64,000 nucleotides of DNA from JBLHZY01 sp047631555 (GTDB lineage: Bacteria > Pseudomonadota > Alphaproteobacteria > Rhodobacterales > Rhodobacteraceae), in contig JBLHZY010000001.1 in NCBI GenBank assembly GCA_047631555.1, positions 682,001 through 746,000 of the forward strand, given 5' to 3'. A model generated the notes under the pieces. That model was not told where the DNA came from. It searched no databases and saw only the letters and a program-made list of their open reading frames with translations. A program made the translations under genes and the position numbers. The number at the start of each line of letters is the position of its first letter. The first letter of the stretch is position 1. Shown in pieces: positions 28,613-37,258 of the stretch.

Positions 28613-29338
28613 ATGAGCATGAACGAACAACATATCGCCTCCGCCTTTGATCGCGATCTTGAAGGAATTCAAGCGCTTATCATGAAAATGGGCGGGCTGG
28701 TTGAGGCCAATATCGCCGATGCGGCCCGCAGCCTTGAGACCCGCGACGAAGAGCTCGCGGTGAAGGTGCGCAAGGCCGACAAACAGATCGATGCGCTCGA
28801 AGAACAGGTCAATGAAGAGGCCGCACGCGTCATTGCGCTGCGTGGCCCGATTGCCGGCGATCTGCGCACGGTTTTGTCGGTGATGAAAATCTCGGGCAAC
28901 CTTGAGCGCTGCGGCGATTACGCCAAAAACTTGGCCAAACGCACCGGCGTTTTGCTGCAAATGGAGCCAGTAGGGGGCTCGCCCAAATCCATCCGCCGCA
29001 TGGCGCGTGAGGTCGAGCAGATGCTCAAAATGGCGCTCGATGCCTATATTCAGCGCGATGTTGGGCTGGCCGAACAGGTCCGCGCGCGCGATCTCGATGT
29101 CGATCAAATGTATACCTCGATTTTCCGCGAATTCCTGACCTATATGATGGAAGACCCGCGCAATATTACCGCCTGTATGCACCTGCATTTCATCGCCAAA
29201 AACATCGAACGCATGGGCGATCACGCAACCTCAATCGCCGAGCAAGTTATCTATCTTGTGACCGGCGAGATGCCCGAGGAAAGCCGCACCAAGGGCGACA
29301 ATACCTCAACCGAAACCTGGCAAGAGGGCGATAAGTAA
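28613..29338 (+). CDS. phoU: Phosphate signalling protein PhoU
   Basis: This 241-residue helical protein has two PhoU repeats, with the metal-binding-type segments [20 protein letters not shown] and [21 protein letters not shown] start it at ATG 28613, four bases after pstB; a longer reading frame begins inside pstB and is unlikely. PhoU signals phosphate sufficiency from the Pst transporter to PhoR. Its stop overlaps the phoB start (TAATG). Confidence 0.94.
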   Translation: MSMNEQHIASAFDRDLEGIQALIMKMGGLVEANIADAARSLETRDEELAVKVRKADKQIDALEEQVNEEAARVIALRGPIAGDLRTVLSVMKISGNLERCGDYAKNLAKRTGVLLQMEPVGGSPKSIRRMAREVEQMLKMALDAYIQRDVGLAEQVRARDLDVDQMYTSIFREFLTYMMEDPRNITACMHLHFIAKNIERMGDHATSIAEQVIYLVTGEMPEESRTKGDNTSTETWQEGDK

Positions 29339-30027
29339 TGTCCGCCACCCAGCCGCGCGTTTTGATCGTTGAGGACGAACCCGCGCAGCGCGAAGTGCTG
29401 GCCTACAATCTAGAGGCCGAGGGATTTAGCGTCAGCCGGGCGGAAAATGGCGACGAGGCCTTGCTGCTGGTTGAAGAAGAAACCCCCGATCTGATCGTGC
29501 TTGATTGGATGCTGCCCGGCGTCAGCGGCATCGAGATTTGCCGCCGCCTCAAAACCCGCACCGAGACGCGCAATGTGCCGATCATCATGCTGAGTGCGCG
29601 TTCCGAGGAAGTTGACCGGGTGAGGGGGCTGGAAACCGGCGCGGATGATTATGTGGTCAAACCATACTCCATCGTCGAGCTGATGGCCCGCGTGCGCACC
29701 CAGCTGCGCCGCACACGCCCGGCAACCGTCGGCCAACGGCTCGAATACGAGGACATCGTGCTTGATGCTGAAACCCACCGCGTAACCCGCAACGATAAAT
29801 CGCTCAAACTCGGCCCAACCGAATTTCGCTTGCTCAGCACATTCATGGAAAAACCCGGCCGCGTCTGGTCGCGTGAACAACTGCTCGATCGGGTCTGGGG
29901 CCGAGACATCTACGTTGATACGCGCACCGTCGACGTCCATATCGGCCGCCTACGCAAAGCGCTTAGCCAGCATGGCGGCTCTGATCCATTGCGCACCGTG
30001 CGCGGCGCGGGCTATGCGCTTGGATGA
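29338..30027 (+). CDS. phoB: Phosphate regulon response regulator PhoB
   Basis: This 229-residue OmpR-family regulator has a receiver domain (acidic EDE near residues 12-14, phospho-accepting Asp in VLDWMLPG, Lys in VVKPYS) and a C-terminal winged helix (about 130-228, with VWSREQLLDRVWG and RTVDVHIGRLRKAL). It is the partner of PhoR and binds the Pho box before pstS, so the cluster is probably autoregulated. It is the last gene of the pst operon. Confidence 0.95.
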   Translation: MSATQPRVLIVEDEPAQREVLAYNLEAEGFSVSRAENGDEALLLVEEETPDLIVLDWMLPGVSGIEICRRLKTRTETRNVPIIMLSARSEEVDRVRGLETGADDYVVKPYSIVELMARVRTQLRRTRPATVGQRLEYEDIVLDAETHRVTRNDKSLKLGPTEFRLLSTFMEKPGRVWSREQLLDRVWGRDIYVDTRTVDVHIGRLRKALSQHGGSDPLRTVRGAGYALG

Positions 30028-30354
30028 TCGGCATTACCGCACCTAATCAAAGCCTTACACTGCAAAGCTCAAGCAGCACATTGTTCACCATTGGGCAATC
30101 TCTCTCTGCGTAGTAAATCGGATCAAGTTATCTCATAATCAGTATTATGTTAAATATAGATATGCCAAAACGCATTATAAAGGCCCCTCAGCGACCAATC
30201 ACCCGCCGAAAACCTCTCAGCGCGACCACAGAGCCGCGGAATTTGCGCCGTTCAGGTCATCACTCACCCCATTGCGAAAACAAAGCTTGTCCGGTTATTG
30301 TGATCCGCGCAGGCAGATGATCGACCACGCGCCGCGAAATCTAAAGGAGCGCTT
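30028..30354. other. Intergenic region between phoB and allE
   Basis: No gene is seen. The middle (30120-30180) is unusually AT-rich for this window (TATTATGTTAAATATAGATA), suiting a promoter or operator for allE. The ribosome-binding site AAGGAGCG sits just before the allE ATG at 30355. No convincing terminator for phoB was found. Confidence 0.4.
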
Positions 30355-31179
30355 ATGTCACCGAAATATTATGCCCCAACTGGCGGGCACCCGGGCCAAG
30401 AGCAGCTCCTCTCAGACCGCGCGGTTTTCACCGAGGCCTATGCCGTTATCCCCAAAGGCTCGATGCGCGATATCGTCACCAGCTTCCTGCCGTTCTGGGA
30501 GGATACGCGGCTTTGGGTTCTGGCGCGCCCTTTGAGCGGATTTGCCGAGACCTTCTCGCAATATATCATGGAAGTCGCGCCCGGCGGCGGCTCTGATCAG
30601 CCAGAGAACGATCCGGCTGCTCAGGGCGTTTTGTTTGTCGTTGAGGGCAGCGCCGCGCTTGTTGTCGATGGCAAGGAACACCAGCTTGCGCCCGGCGGCT
30701 ATGCCTATCTGCCGGCTGGCGCTCAGTGGACCCTTCATAACAAGACCAAAGACATGCTGCGCTTTCACTGGATCCGCAAATCATATGAGGCAGTGCCCGG
30801 CCTAAAAGCGCCCGAAGTGATCATCACCAATGAGGCCGATATTGCCCCCACAGTGATGCCCGATACGGATGGCAAATGGGCCACCACGCGCTTTGTTGCG
30901 CCTGATGATCTGCGCCATGATATGCATGTGAATATCGTCACGTTGCAGCCCGGCGCGACCATCCCGTTTATGGAAACCCATGTGATGGAGCATGGGCTCT
31001 ATGTGCTTGAAGGCAAAGCGGTTTATCGGCTCAATAGCGACTGGGTCGAGGTTGAGGCGGGCGATTTCATGTGGCTGCGCGCCTTTTGCCCGCAAGCCTG
31101 TTATGCAGGCGGTACAGGCCCGTTTCGCTACCTGCTCTATAAGGATGTGAACCGCCATATGAGCCTGCTGCCAAAGTAG
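30355..31179 (+). CDS. allE: (S)-ureidoglycine aminohydrolase (bicupin)
   Basis: This 274-residue protein has two cupin domains (about residues 60-130 and 190-260), with metal-site patterns such as MEVAPGGGS and FMETHVMEHGLYVLEG. It matches the AllE/YlbA (UGHY) family, which releases ammonia from (S)-ureidoglycine to give (S)-ureidoglycolate, using manganese. The convergent neighbour allA acts on the product, so the two lie in consecutive steps of allantoin breakdown. AAGGAGCG precedes the start. Confidence 0.88.
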   Translation: MSPKYYAPTGGHPGQEQLLSDRAVFTEAYAVIPKGSMRDIVTSFLPFWEDTRLWVLARPLSGFAETFSQYIMEVAPGGGSDQPENDPAAQGVLFVVEGSAALVVDGKEHQLAPGGYAYLPAGAQWTLHNKTKDMLRFHWIRKSYEAVPGLKAPEVIITNEADIAPTVMPDTDGKWATTRFVAPDDLRHDMHVNIVTLQPGATIPFMETHVMEHGLYVLEGKAVYRLNSDWVEVEAGDFMWLRAFCPQACYAGGTGPFRYLLYKDVNRHMSLLPK

Positions 31180-31234
31180 CTTTGGCGCGATTTTGCCTCG
31201 ATGATCCGGCCATATGGGCCTCAATCTTGTCTTG

Positions 31235-31720
31235 CTACGCCTCGATCAAATAGGGCGTATCAAAGCGGTATTCCTGCAGGTTTGCGCCCTCTCCTATCCG
31301 ATCCACAACGCCAAACAGGCCCGGCTCATAAAGCGGCGTCAGAACCCCGTGCCATGTGCCGCGATGAAAATTGATCCCCTGCCCGGCACTGCTTAAAAAG
31401 GCGCGCGGCAGGCCTGGTTTGCCGCCCAAATCAGGCGCAACAATCACCACAAACGGATCAAGGCTCATCGGCAAAAACGCTTGGCTGCCCTCGGGATGCC
31501 GCTCGACCAGATCAAGCGCGAAAGGCAACACGCGCGGCTGGGATTTAAACAGGCTGATGCCGGCTTTTCCATCGCCAAAATCAAGCGTGGCGCGGTCATG
31601 ATAGCGCCCGCAAAGCCCCGCATTGATGATCTTATCCGGTGTGCCAACCGCCTCGAGCACATCGCCAAAGGGCGCAAAAGCTTGCGCGCTCAGCGGCTCA
31701 AGGCGGATCACCTCATTCAT
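31235..31720 (-). CDS. allA: Ureidoglycolate lyase AllA
   Basis: This 161-residue enzyme splits (S)-ureidoglycolate into glyoxylate and urea. Typical segments are APFGDVLE near the start, the central LPFALDLVERHPEGSQAF and, near the C-terminus, GINFHRGTWHGVLTPLY. I start it at ATG 31720, because the apparent upstream start is a TTG. The gene overlaps the 3' end of the puuE-uraD fusion by eight bases, so they are co-transcribed. Confidence 0.9.
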   Translation of the reverse strand: MNEVIRLEPLSAQAFAPFGDVLEAVGTPDKIINAGLCGRYHDRATLDFGDGKAGISLFKSQPRVLPFALDLVERHPEGSQAFLPMSLDPFVVIVAPDLGGKPGLPRAFLSSAGQGINFHRGTWHGVLTPLYEPGLFGVVDRIGEGANLQEYRFDTPYLIEA

Positions 31721-33128
31721 GCGCAAAGGCCTCGATCAAACGCAGCTCGGCGATCCGCTCAACCTGTTTGCAGGCCTCGCAAAATTCCGCCTCCCGATCG
31801 TTGGAAATCCGCCGCGCAAAGGCCGCCATGATCGAGGCTTTGGTATTGTCGCGCACCGCAATAATGAAAGGAAAGCCGAACTTGGCCGTATAGGCATCAT
31901 TCAGCGCGGTAAACTTTTCCCGCTCGTCATCCGTCAGCTCATCAAGCCCGACAGAGGCCTGCTCAGCCGTCGATTCCGCCGTCAGCCGCTTGGCCGCCGC
32001 CAGTTTGCCCGCAAGATCCGGATGAGCGGTTAAAACGCCAAGCCGCTGTTGCTCTGTGGCGCTGCGAAACACCCGGCAAAGCGCGCTGTGAACGCCCAAA
32101 GCGCTATCATGGGTTGGCCCAAGCTCAAGCCGATGCGCGCCTGCCGCGATCCAAGGGCTATGCTCAAATATTCCGCCAAATCGGGCGACAAAATCCGCCT
32201 CGCTCATTTGGGAAGGCCGCAGTTTTGGCCTATGGGGATGGGTTTTTGCCCAATGTTCGGCAATCTCGAGCCGCGTTGCAAACCAAACATCTTCATGCGA
32301 TTTCATGTAATTAAGCGCGCGTCTTAAAGCAGCGGCCCGCCCCGGTCGGCCCATGATCCGGCAATGCAGCCCAATCGAGAGCATCTTTGGCGCACCCAAT
32401 GCCCCCTCTTCATAGAGCGTATCAAAACTGTCGCGCAGGTAAGCCTCAAACTGATCGCCCGTGGTGAACCCGGCCTGAATGCCAAAGCGCATATCGTTGG
32501 TGTCCATCGTATAAGGAACGATCAATTGCGCGCGCCCGCAGCTTTCATCCCAGTAAGGCAGATCATCGCCGTAACTATCCGCCACATAGGCAAATTGCCC
32601 AGTCTCGCCCGCCAAGCGCACCGTATTGTTGGAGCAGCGCCCCGTATACCAGCCACGCGGAGGCGCGCCGACGACTTCAGTATGCAGGCGGATCGCCTCG
32701 GCCATCTGGGCGCGCTCTTCGGCCTCATCCATGTCCTTATGCTCGACCCATTTGAGCCCGTGCGAGGCAATCTCCCAGCCCGCATCCTTCATCGCCGCGA
32801 CCTGCTCGGGCGCACGGGCAAGCGCTGAGGTGACCCCATAAACCGTGACCGGCAGATCGTGCATCATCCGGTGCAGCCGCCAAAATCCGGCGCGCGCACC
32901 GTATTCATAAAGCGTTTCCATGTTCCAATGGCGCTGCCCGGGCCATGGCTGCGCGCCGGTGATCTCTGAGAGAAACGCCTCAGAGGCCCCGTCCCCATGC
33001 AGGATGTTGTTCTCGCCGCCCTCTTCATAGTTCAAAACGATCTGAACGGCGATTTTCGCGCCGCCGGGCCAATCGGCTTTGGGCGGCGTTGCGCCATATC
33101 CGGTCATATCGCGGGGGTAACGGTTCAC
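31713..33128 (-). CDS. Bifunctional allantoinase (PuuE type) / OHCU decarboxylase (UraD) fusion
   Basis: This 471-residue protein joins two enzymes. Residues about 1-305 are a polysaccharide-deacetylase-like, cofactor-independent allantoinase of the PuuE type (YPRDMTGYGATPP, VLNYEEGGENNILHGD, EIASHGLKW). About 315-471 are 2-oxo-4-hydroxy-4-carboxy-5-ureidoimidazoline decarboxylase, with AHPDLAG, STAEQASVGLD and FGFPFIIAVRD. UraD makes (S)-allantoin and PuuE opens its ring, so the fusion catalyses two consecutive steps. I use the GTG at 33128, behind GAGGA, matching the conserved N-terminus. Such fusions are known in other bacteria. Confidence 0.9.
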   Translation of the reverse strand: MNRYPRDMTGYGATPPKADWPGGAKIAVQIVLNYEEGGENNILHGDGASEAFLSEITGAQPWPGQRHWNMETLYEYGARAGFWRLHRMMHDLPVTVYGVTSALARAPEQVAAMKDAGWEIASHGLKWVEHKDMDEAEERAQMAEAIRLHTEVVGAPPRGWYTGRCSNNTVRLAGETGQFAYVADSYGDDLPYWDESCGRAQLIVPYTMDTNDMRFGIQAGFTTGDQFEAYLRDSFDTLYEEGALGAPKMLSIGLHCRIMGRPGRAAALRRALNYMKSHEDVWFATRLEIAEHWAKTHPHRPKLRPSQMSEADFVARFGGIFEHSPWIAAGAHRLELGPTHDSALGVHSALCRVFRSATEQQRLGVLTAHPDLAGKLAAAKRLTAESTAEQASVGLDELTDDEREKFTALNDAYTAKFGFPFIIAVRDNTKASIMAAFARRISNDREAEFCEACKQVERIAELRLIEAFAHE

Positions 33129-33688
33129 AGCTCTATCCTCTTTGGTCGCCAAAACGGGCCACGCCATCCAAACGCGTATCGCTCAAAACGGCAAGAACCG
33201 TTTGGCCTGCGCCCTGCCCCAATCAATGCCGCCACGCGCCAAAACGGGCCCGACCCGCCCAGCATCCACAGAATCATCACGCCAAAAGAGGCCCAATTCG
33301 CCCCAAAAACCTTGCCCACCCCGCAAATTTCATCCGCAAAACGCCACCAAAGCAGGCATCCATCGCTTGCCAAAAAGACTATTCTTCCTGATGTGCTGCG
33401 GCCCCACCCCTCAAAGCGCTTTGATTTCATATGTGCAAATCTTGCGAAATTTTTCCCATTTCCGCGCAACGCCGTCGCGCCCTCAAATTGCATACCCAAT
33501 TTTTTTACCAATCCATTTTTCACACCCCATTGCTCATTTGAGAAAGAAGACGCATCTTGTTACAACAAATTTCACCTACGCGCGCGAACCGCCTCTTGCC
33601 GGATCCCTCCTTGGTACCGTGTAACGCCCCCGTTCAAGCGCGACTAAAAACGCAGCGCGACCTTGCGCAAAACTTCGAGGAGGACGAA
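33129..33688. other. Intergenic region between puuE-uraD and the LuxR-type gene
   Basis: No supported gene. The plus strand is rich in C and A over long stretches (for example 33190-33350). CGCCAAAACGGGCC occurs twice (33148 and 33237 regions), and AACGG/CCGTT form a small hairpin near 33197. These 560 bases should hold divergent promoters for the ureide genes and the LuxR-type gene; none is clear enough to name. Confidence 0.4.
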
Positions 33689-34438
33689 TTGACAATTGCA
33701 TATCTTGAGCGCCTCACCGAAGTGCAAACCATCGAGGAATTGTGGGATCTCCACTGCCGCACAATGGCCAATTACGGGTTTGATCGCCTGCTCTATGGCT
33801 TTACCCGGTTTCACACGGCCAACAGCTTTGGCGACCGCCAGGATTGGCTGATCCTGTCAAACCACGATGAGAAATATGTCGACCGCTTCGTCAATCAGGG
33901 GATGTATTTTCATGCGCCGATGGTGCGTTGGGCGGTTGAAAACGTCGGCGCTTGTTCTTGGAGCTGGATGGCCGAACACGCCGATGCGCTGACAGATAGC
34001 GAGCGCCAAGTTGTTGAGTTCAACCAAAGCCACGGGGTAACCTCGGGCTATTCGATCAGCTTCAAGGATGTCTCGGTGCGGGCCAAGGGCGCGATTGCGC
34101 TGACGGCGGAGGCGGGTGTGCCCCAAAGCGAGATTGATGATCTGTGGGCGCGTCACGGGCGCGAAATTATTGTGATGAACAATATGGCCCACCTCAAAAT
34201 CATCAACCTGCCCTATCAAGGCGAACGCAAGAACCTCACCCGGCGCCAACGCGAGGCGCTTGAATGGGTTGGTGATGGCAAAACCACTGCCGACATCGCG
34301 CTGATCATGGGGCTGACCCCGGCCACGGTGGAAAAACATCTGCGCCTTGCGCGCGAAACTTTGGATGTTGAAACCACCGCGCAGGCGGTTTTCAAAGCCT
34401 CCATTCAGAACCAAATTTTCGTCCTCGAAGCGGGCTAA
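33689..34438 (+). CDS. LuxR-type transcriptional regulator with altered autoinducer-binding domain
   Basis: This 249-residue regulator has an N-terminal autoinducer-binding-like domain (about residues 15-165) and a C-terminal LuxR helix-turn-helix (about 180-240: LTRRQREALEWVGDGKTTAD, ATVEKHLRLARETL). The start appears to be TTG 33689, behind a strong GAGGAGG (33677-33683); the frame has no ATG or good GTG upstream. By eye alignment to TraR/LuxR, the ligand-contact Trp, Tyr and the Asp of the DP motif are replaced (SNHDEKYVDRF, FHAPMV). No luxI-type synthase is nearby, so it is a LuxR solo that may sense something other than a homoserine lactone. Confidence 0.85.
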   Translation: MTIAYLERLTEVQTIEELWDLHCRTMANYGFDRLLYGFTRFHTANSFGDRQDWLILSNHDEKYVDRFVNQGMYFHAPMVRWAVENVGACSWSWMAEHADALTDSERQVVEFNQSHGVTSGYSISFKDVSVRAKGAIALTAEAGVPQSEIDDLWARHGREIIVMNNMAHLKIINLPYQGERKNLTRRQREALEWVGDGKTTADIALIMGLTPATVEKHLRLARETLDVETTAQAVFKASIQNQIFVLEAG

Positions 34439-34475
34439 AAATTTGACCATCCGGTCAGGTAGGGAATACCAGACT

Positions 34476-34496
34476 ACCTTTCCCATAGGTAAAGGT
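34476..34496. promoter_or_regulatory. Lux-box-like palindrome downstream of the LuxR-type gene
   Basis: A 21-base imperfect palindrome of form ACCTTT-N9-AAAGGT, with inner CC/GG also symmetric, begins 37 bases after the regulator's stop. It resembles the inverted-repeat operators bound by LuxR-family proteins (ACCTGT-N8-ACAGGT type), although the odd length is unusual. A possible weak promoter, TTGACC (34443-34448) then TACCAG (34467-34472), lies just upstream, which would place the palindrome over the start site. Confidence 0.45.
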
Positions 34497-34500
34497 GCAA

Positions 34501-34530
34501 AATGCAATTGTTCCGTGAGTGGTGGCTTTA
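34501..34530 (+). CDS. Candidate nine-residue leader peptide with tandem Trp codons
   Basis: ATG at 34501 opens a 10-codon frame reading MQLFREWWL then TAG. AAAGG (34491-34495) sits at ribosome-binding distance. Tandem Trp codons next to a stop are typical of attenuation leaders, and several hairpins follow (34582-34723). No tryptophan gene or any plus-strand gene follows for 2.8 kb, so a leader role is uncertain; it could be chance. Confidence 0.3.
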
Positions 34531-34581
34531 GCCTAGGAACAGGGCCTCGGATGCGCTGCGATTACAGTGATAAATTGGCTG

Positions 34582-34723
34582 CCGGGAAACCGGATGCTCG
34601 CCTCCCGGTGTATAGTCAATCGGGGGGCTGGCGCCAGAAAAACGCGCGCTTCATGTCCCAATCTGAAGCCTGCGTGATCTGCCCGCGGTGCGACGCCCCA
34701 ATCGTCGCACCGCACCCCAGATC
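34582..34723 (+). ncRNA. Candidate structured RNA region with four consecutive hairpins
   Basis: Within 142 bases four inverted repeats follow each other: CCGGGA/TCCCGG (34582-34608), the palindrome CTGGCGCCAG (34628-34637), GCTTCA/TGAAGC (34648-34669), and a long stem joining GATCTG/CAGATC (34676-34681, 34718-34723) to a perfect inner 11-base stem GCGGTGCGACG/CGTCGCACCGC (34685-34695, 34703-34713). No T-run follows, and the reading frames across it lack ribosome-binding sites. The strand is not determined by the sequence; plus is assumed from the upstream palindrome and mini-ORF. Confidence 0.4.
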
Positions 34724-34930
34724 AGCGAGCCTTTCCAAATCAAACCCTGCAAAGAACCGTTTCGGCCAGGCCAATCGCCTGCCCTAATCGCCTTGCACAA
34801 TTTCCCTGCCATAAATCCTCGCCCCTAATCCGCTCCCCTAATTCGCTCGCCTGATCCTTTGGCCCAATTCCCTGCCGTCATCCTCTGACCCAATCAGCCG
34901 CGGCGGCACGTGGCGATTCGCCGAGCGGGC

Positions 34931-34966
34931 AAAGAAAAGGGCCGGTCCCCATCTAAGGACCGGCCC
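34931..34966 (-). terminator. Rho-independent terminator of rpsB-tsf
   Basis: GGGCCGGTCC (34939-34948) pairs perfectly with GGACCGGCCC (34957-34966). On the minus strand the stem is followed by TTTTCTTT. It lies 27 bases past the tsf stop. Upstream of it (34740-34900) the plus strand is C-rich with degenerate CCCTAAT-type repeats and no gene. Confidence 0.9.
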
Positions 34967-34992
34967 AATCAATGCTTCAAAGAAGGGAGCGC

Positions 34993-35868
34993 TTACTTTG
35001 CGTTCATCTTCGCAACTTCGGCTGCGAAATCTTCTTCTTCTTTCTCGATGCCTTCGCCAACTTCGAGGCGCACAAAGGCCACGACTTCAACGCCAGCTTC
35101 TTTTGCCGCATCCGCCACAGTCACATCTGGGTTGATCACGAACTGTTGGCCCAGAAGCGTCACTTCAGCCATGAATTTCTTCATCCGGCCAACGATCATC
35201 TTCTCAATCACTTGCTCAGGCTTGCCGCTTTCGCGCGCGATGTCGATCTGAACTTGGCGCTCTTTTTCAACAACGGAGGCGTCCAAATCAGCCTCGGAAA
35301 GCGACGCAGGGTTGGCGGCCGCAATATGCATTGCGATCTGTTTGCCGATGCCATTGTCCGCGCCCTTAAGCGCGACCAGAACACCGATGCTGCCCATGCC
35401 GTCCGCAACCGCATTGTGCACATAAGACACAACAACATCGCCCTCAACAGAGGCCATGCGGCGCAGGCCCATGTTCTCGCCGATGGTGGCGATTTTGGCT
35501 GTGATCGTGTCGGCGACGGATTTGCCGCCCATGTCCGCGCTGGCAAGCGCTTCCAGATCAGCCGCGCCCAAAGCAACCTGTGCAACACCAGCAACCATCG
35601 TCTGGAACTCAGCGTTTTTAGCAACAAAATCGGTCTCAGAGTTGACTTCAACAGCAACGCCGCGCCCGCCTGCAACCGCAACAGCCACAAGGCCTTCAGA
35701 GGCCGTACGGCCAGATTTCTTAGCAGCCTTTGCAAGGCCCTTTGTGCGAAGCCAATCAACAGCGGCTTCCATGTCGCCGCCGGTTTCGGTCAGCGCTTTT
35801 TTCGCGTCCATCATGCCTGCGCCCGTGCTGTCGCGCAGTTCTTTCACCAATGCTGCGGTGATGGCCAT
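34993..35868 (-). CDS. tsf: Translation elongation factor Ts
   Basis: This 291-residue protein exchanges GDP for GTP on EF-Tu. It has the N-terminal signature [18 protein letters not shown] and the [11 protein letters not shown] segment. It follows rpsB by 86 bases, the universal order, and ends with a strong terminator. GAGGAGAG precedes the ATG at 35868. Confidence 0.97.
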   Translation of the reverse strand: MAITAALVKELRDSTGAGMMDAKKALTETGGDMEAAVDWLRTKGLAKAAKKSGRTASEGLVAVAVAGGRGVAVEVNSETDFVAKNAEFQTMVAGVAQVALGAADLEALASADMGGKSVADTITAKIATIGENMGLRRMASVEGDVVVSYVHNAVADGMGSIGVLVALKGADNGIGKQIAMHIAAANPASLSEADLDASVVEKERQVQIDIARESGKPEQVIEKMIVGRMKKFMAEVTLLGQQFVINPDVTVADAAKEAGVEVVAFVRLEVGEGIEKEEEDFAAEVAKMNAK

Positions 35869-35954
35869 ATCGGCTCTCCTCGAATGTGGTTTTAAAACGG
35901 GTCCGGGCGCAGAATGCCTGCACCCGGTATCATTTTCGTAGCAATCGCTAGGGC

Positions 35955-36722
35955 TTAAGCCTCAGCAGGTGCTGCAACAGCTTCTTCAGCAGGCGCTTCT
36001 TCAAGCGCGCCAAGATCAACACCAGCCGCGCCCATTTGCGCAGTCATACCGTCGAGTGCTGCGCGTGCAATCAGATCGCAATAAAGCGTGATCGCGCGGG
36101 CTGCATCGTCGTTGCCTGGGATGATGTAATCAATGCCATCAGGCGAACAGTTGGTATCCACAACCGCAACAACAGGAATGCCAAGCTTTTTGGCTTCCGC
36201 AATGGCCAGATCTTCTTTGTTCACGTCGATAACGAACAACAGATCAGGAACGCCGCCCATTTCACGGATCCCACCAAGCGAAGCCTGGAGCTTGGTCTGG
36301 TCACGTTCCATGTGAAGACGCTCTTTCTTTGTCAGGCCTTCGGCGCCTGTCAAAAGGGCTTCATCGATTTGCTTGAGGCGCGCGATCGACTGGGAAACAG
36401 TTTTCCAGTTTGTCAGCGTGCCGCCGAGCCAACGGTGGTTCATGTAATACTGTGCCGATTTCTCAGCCGCTTCCGCAACAGCACCAGCCGCCTGACGCTT
36501 CGTGCCAACAAACAGCACACGGCCGCCCTTAGCGACAGTCTCACGCACAACGTTCAGCGCGGCATCAAGCAGCGGAACAGTCTGTGTGAGGTCAAGAATG
36601 TGAATGCCATTGCGATCACCATAGATGAATTCGCCCATGCGGGGATTCCAACGTGCGGTTTGGTGACCAAAGTGAACGCCAGCTTCCAAAAGCTGACGCA
36701 TAGTGAATTCAGGGAGCGCCAT
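35955..36722 (-). CDS. rpsB: 30S ribosomal protein S2
   Basis: This 255-residue protein starts at ATG 36722 ([20 protein letters not shown]) behind AAAGGA; a longer frame up to 36791 lacks a ribosome-binding site. Diagnostic segments are [15 protein letters not shown] and [20 protein letters not shown]. The C-terminus is Ala/Glu-rich, as in other Rhodobacterales. It is co-transcribed with tsf. Confidence 0.97.
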   Translation of the reverse strand: MALPEFTMRQLLEAGVHFGHQTARWNPRMGEFIYGDRNGIHILDLTQTVPLLDAALNVVRETVAKGGRVLFVGTKRQAAGAVAEAAEKSAQYYMNHRWLGGTLTNWKTVSQSIARLKQIDEALLTGAEGLTKKERLHMERDQTKLQASLGGIREMGGVPDLLFVIDVNKEDLAIAEAKKLGIPVVAVVDTNCSPDGIDYIIPGNDDAARAITLYCDLIARAALDGMTAQMGAAGVDLGALEEAPAEEAVAAPAEA

Positions 36723-37012
36723 GTCCAATATTCCTTTTCCGGTTTGCGCCTCGGCGAAGCCTTGAGGGCAGATGCCCAACCGGCGGACCATTCAGGGATT
36801 TATCCCCCGAGGGCCCAAGCCTCGCCTGTGAAGTAGCGCGCGTATAGACCAGCGATTCCCCCAGCGCAACCGATTTCACCATATCCAAAGCCCAAATTCA
36901 GACCCAAACCCAAGCCCTCCATCACGCGGCCCCTTTGCCCAAATCGCTCTCCCTCAATCATGCACCCACACCAGAGGCTCCAAACCCGATCCAAACCCTA
37001 TAATCGCCCCCT

Positions 37013-37051
37013 CTCACAGCTGCCCCAATATCCCCGCCGCAGGCTCCACAC
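37013..37051 (-). repeat. Dispersed intergenic repeat, copy 2
   Basis: The plus strand reads CTCACAGCTGCCCCAATATC then CCCGCCGCAGGCTCC, the reverse of the family consensus with several substitutions (GCAGG instead of GGAGG). It is the most diverged of the five copies and lies 207 bases from copy 3. Confidence 0.7.
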
Positions 37052-37219
37052 GCGCCAAAACAAACCGCCCAAATGCCGCCGCGCCACGCGTCATGAAACG
37101 CAACCCAACCCCAGCCCAAAACCTCCTCAAAACCCTGCCCAAAACCGCCCTCACACCCCTCTTCTCACCCTTCCTCTCACCGCGCCAAACACCCCAAGGT
37201 GCCATACGCAACGCCCCCC

Positions 37220-37258
37220 TTTCACAGTTGTCCAAATATCCCCGCCGGAGGCTCCAAC
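37220..37258 (-). repeat. Dispersed intergenic repeat, copy 3
   Basis: The plus strand reads TTTCACAGTTGTCCAAATAT then CCCCGCCGGAGGCTCCAAC. It matches copy 1 (13871-13909) at all but one of 39 positions (C for G in the variable triplet). It lies about 125 bases upstream of the psuK start, in antisense to that gene. Confidence 0.85.

Noticed and set aside
33557..33688. An N-terminal extension of the LuxR-type protein from an upstream TTG at 33557
   Set aside because: The added residues are not LuxR-like, no ribosome-binding site precedes 33557, and GAGGAGG stands directly before TTG 33689.
34685..34713. The perfect 11-base stem as a terminator for luxR or for a minus-strand transcript
   Set aside because: Neither strand has a T-run after the stem. 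It may still be part of a folded RNA.
34501..34725. A tryptophan-operon attenuator
   Set aside because: Tandem Trp codons and hairpins fit in part, but no trp gene follows on the plus strand, and no terminator/antiterminator pair with a T-run is visible.
34347..34787. A 146-codon frame containing a CPRC-type motif overlapping the luxR 3' end and the hairpin region
   Set aside because: It overlaps the LuxR coding end, internal ATGs lack ribosome-binding sites, and it crosses strong hairpins. A short protein from 34551 cannot be fully excluded.
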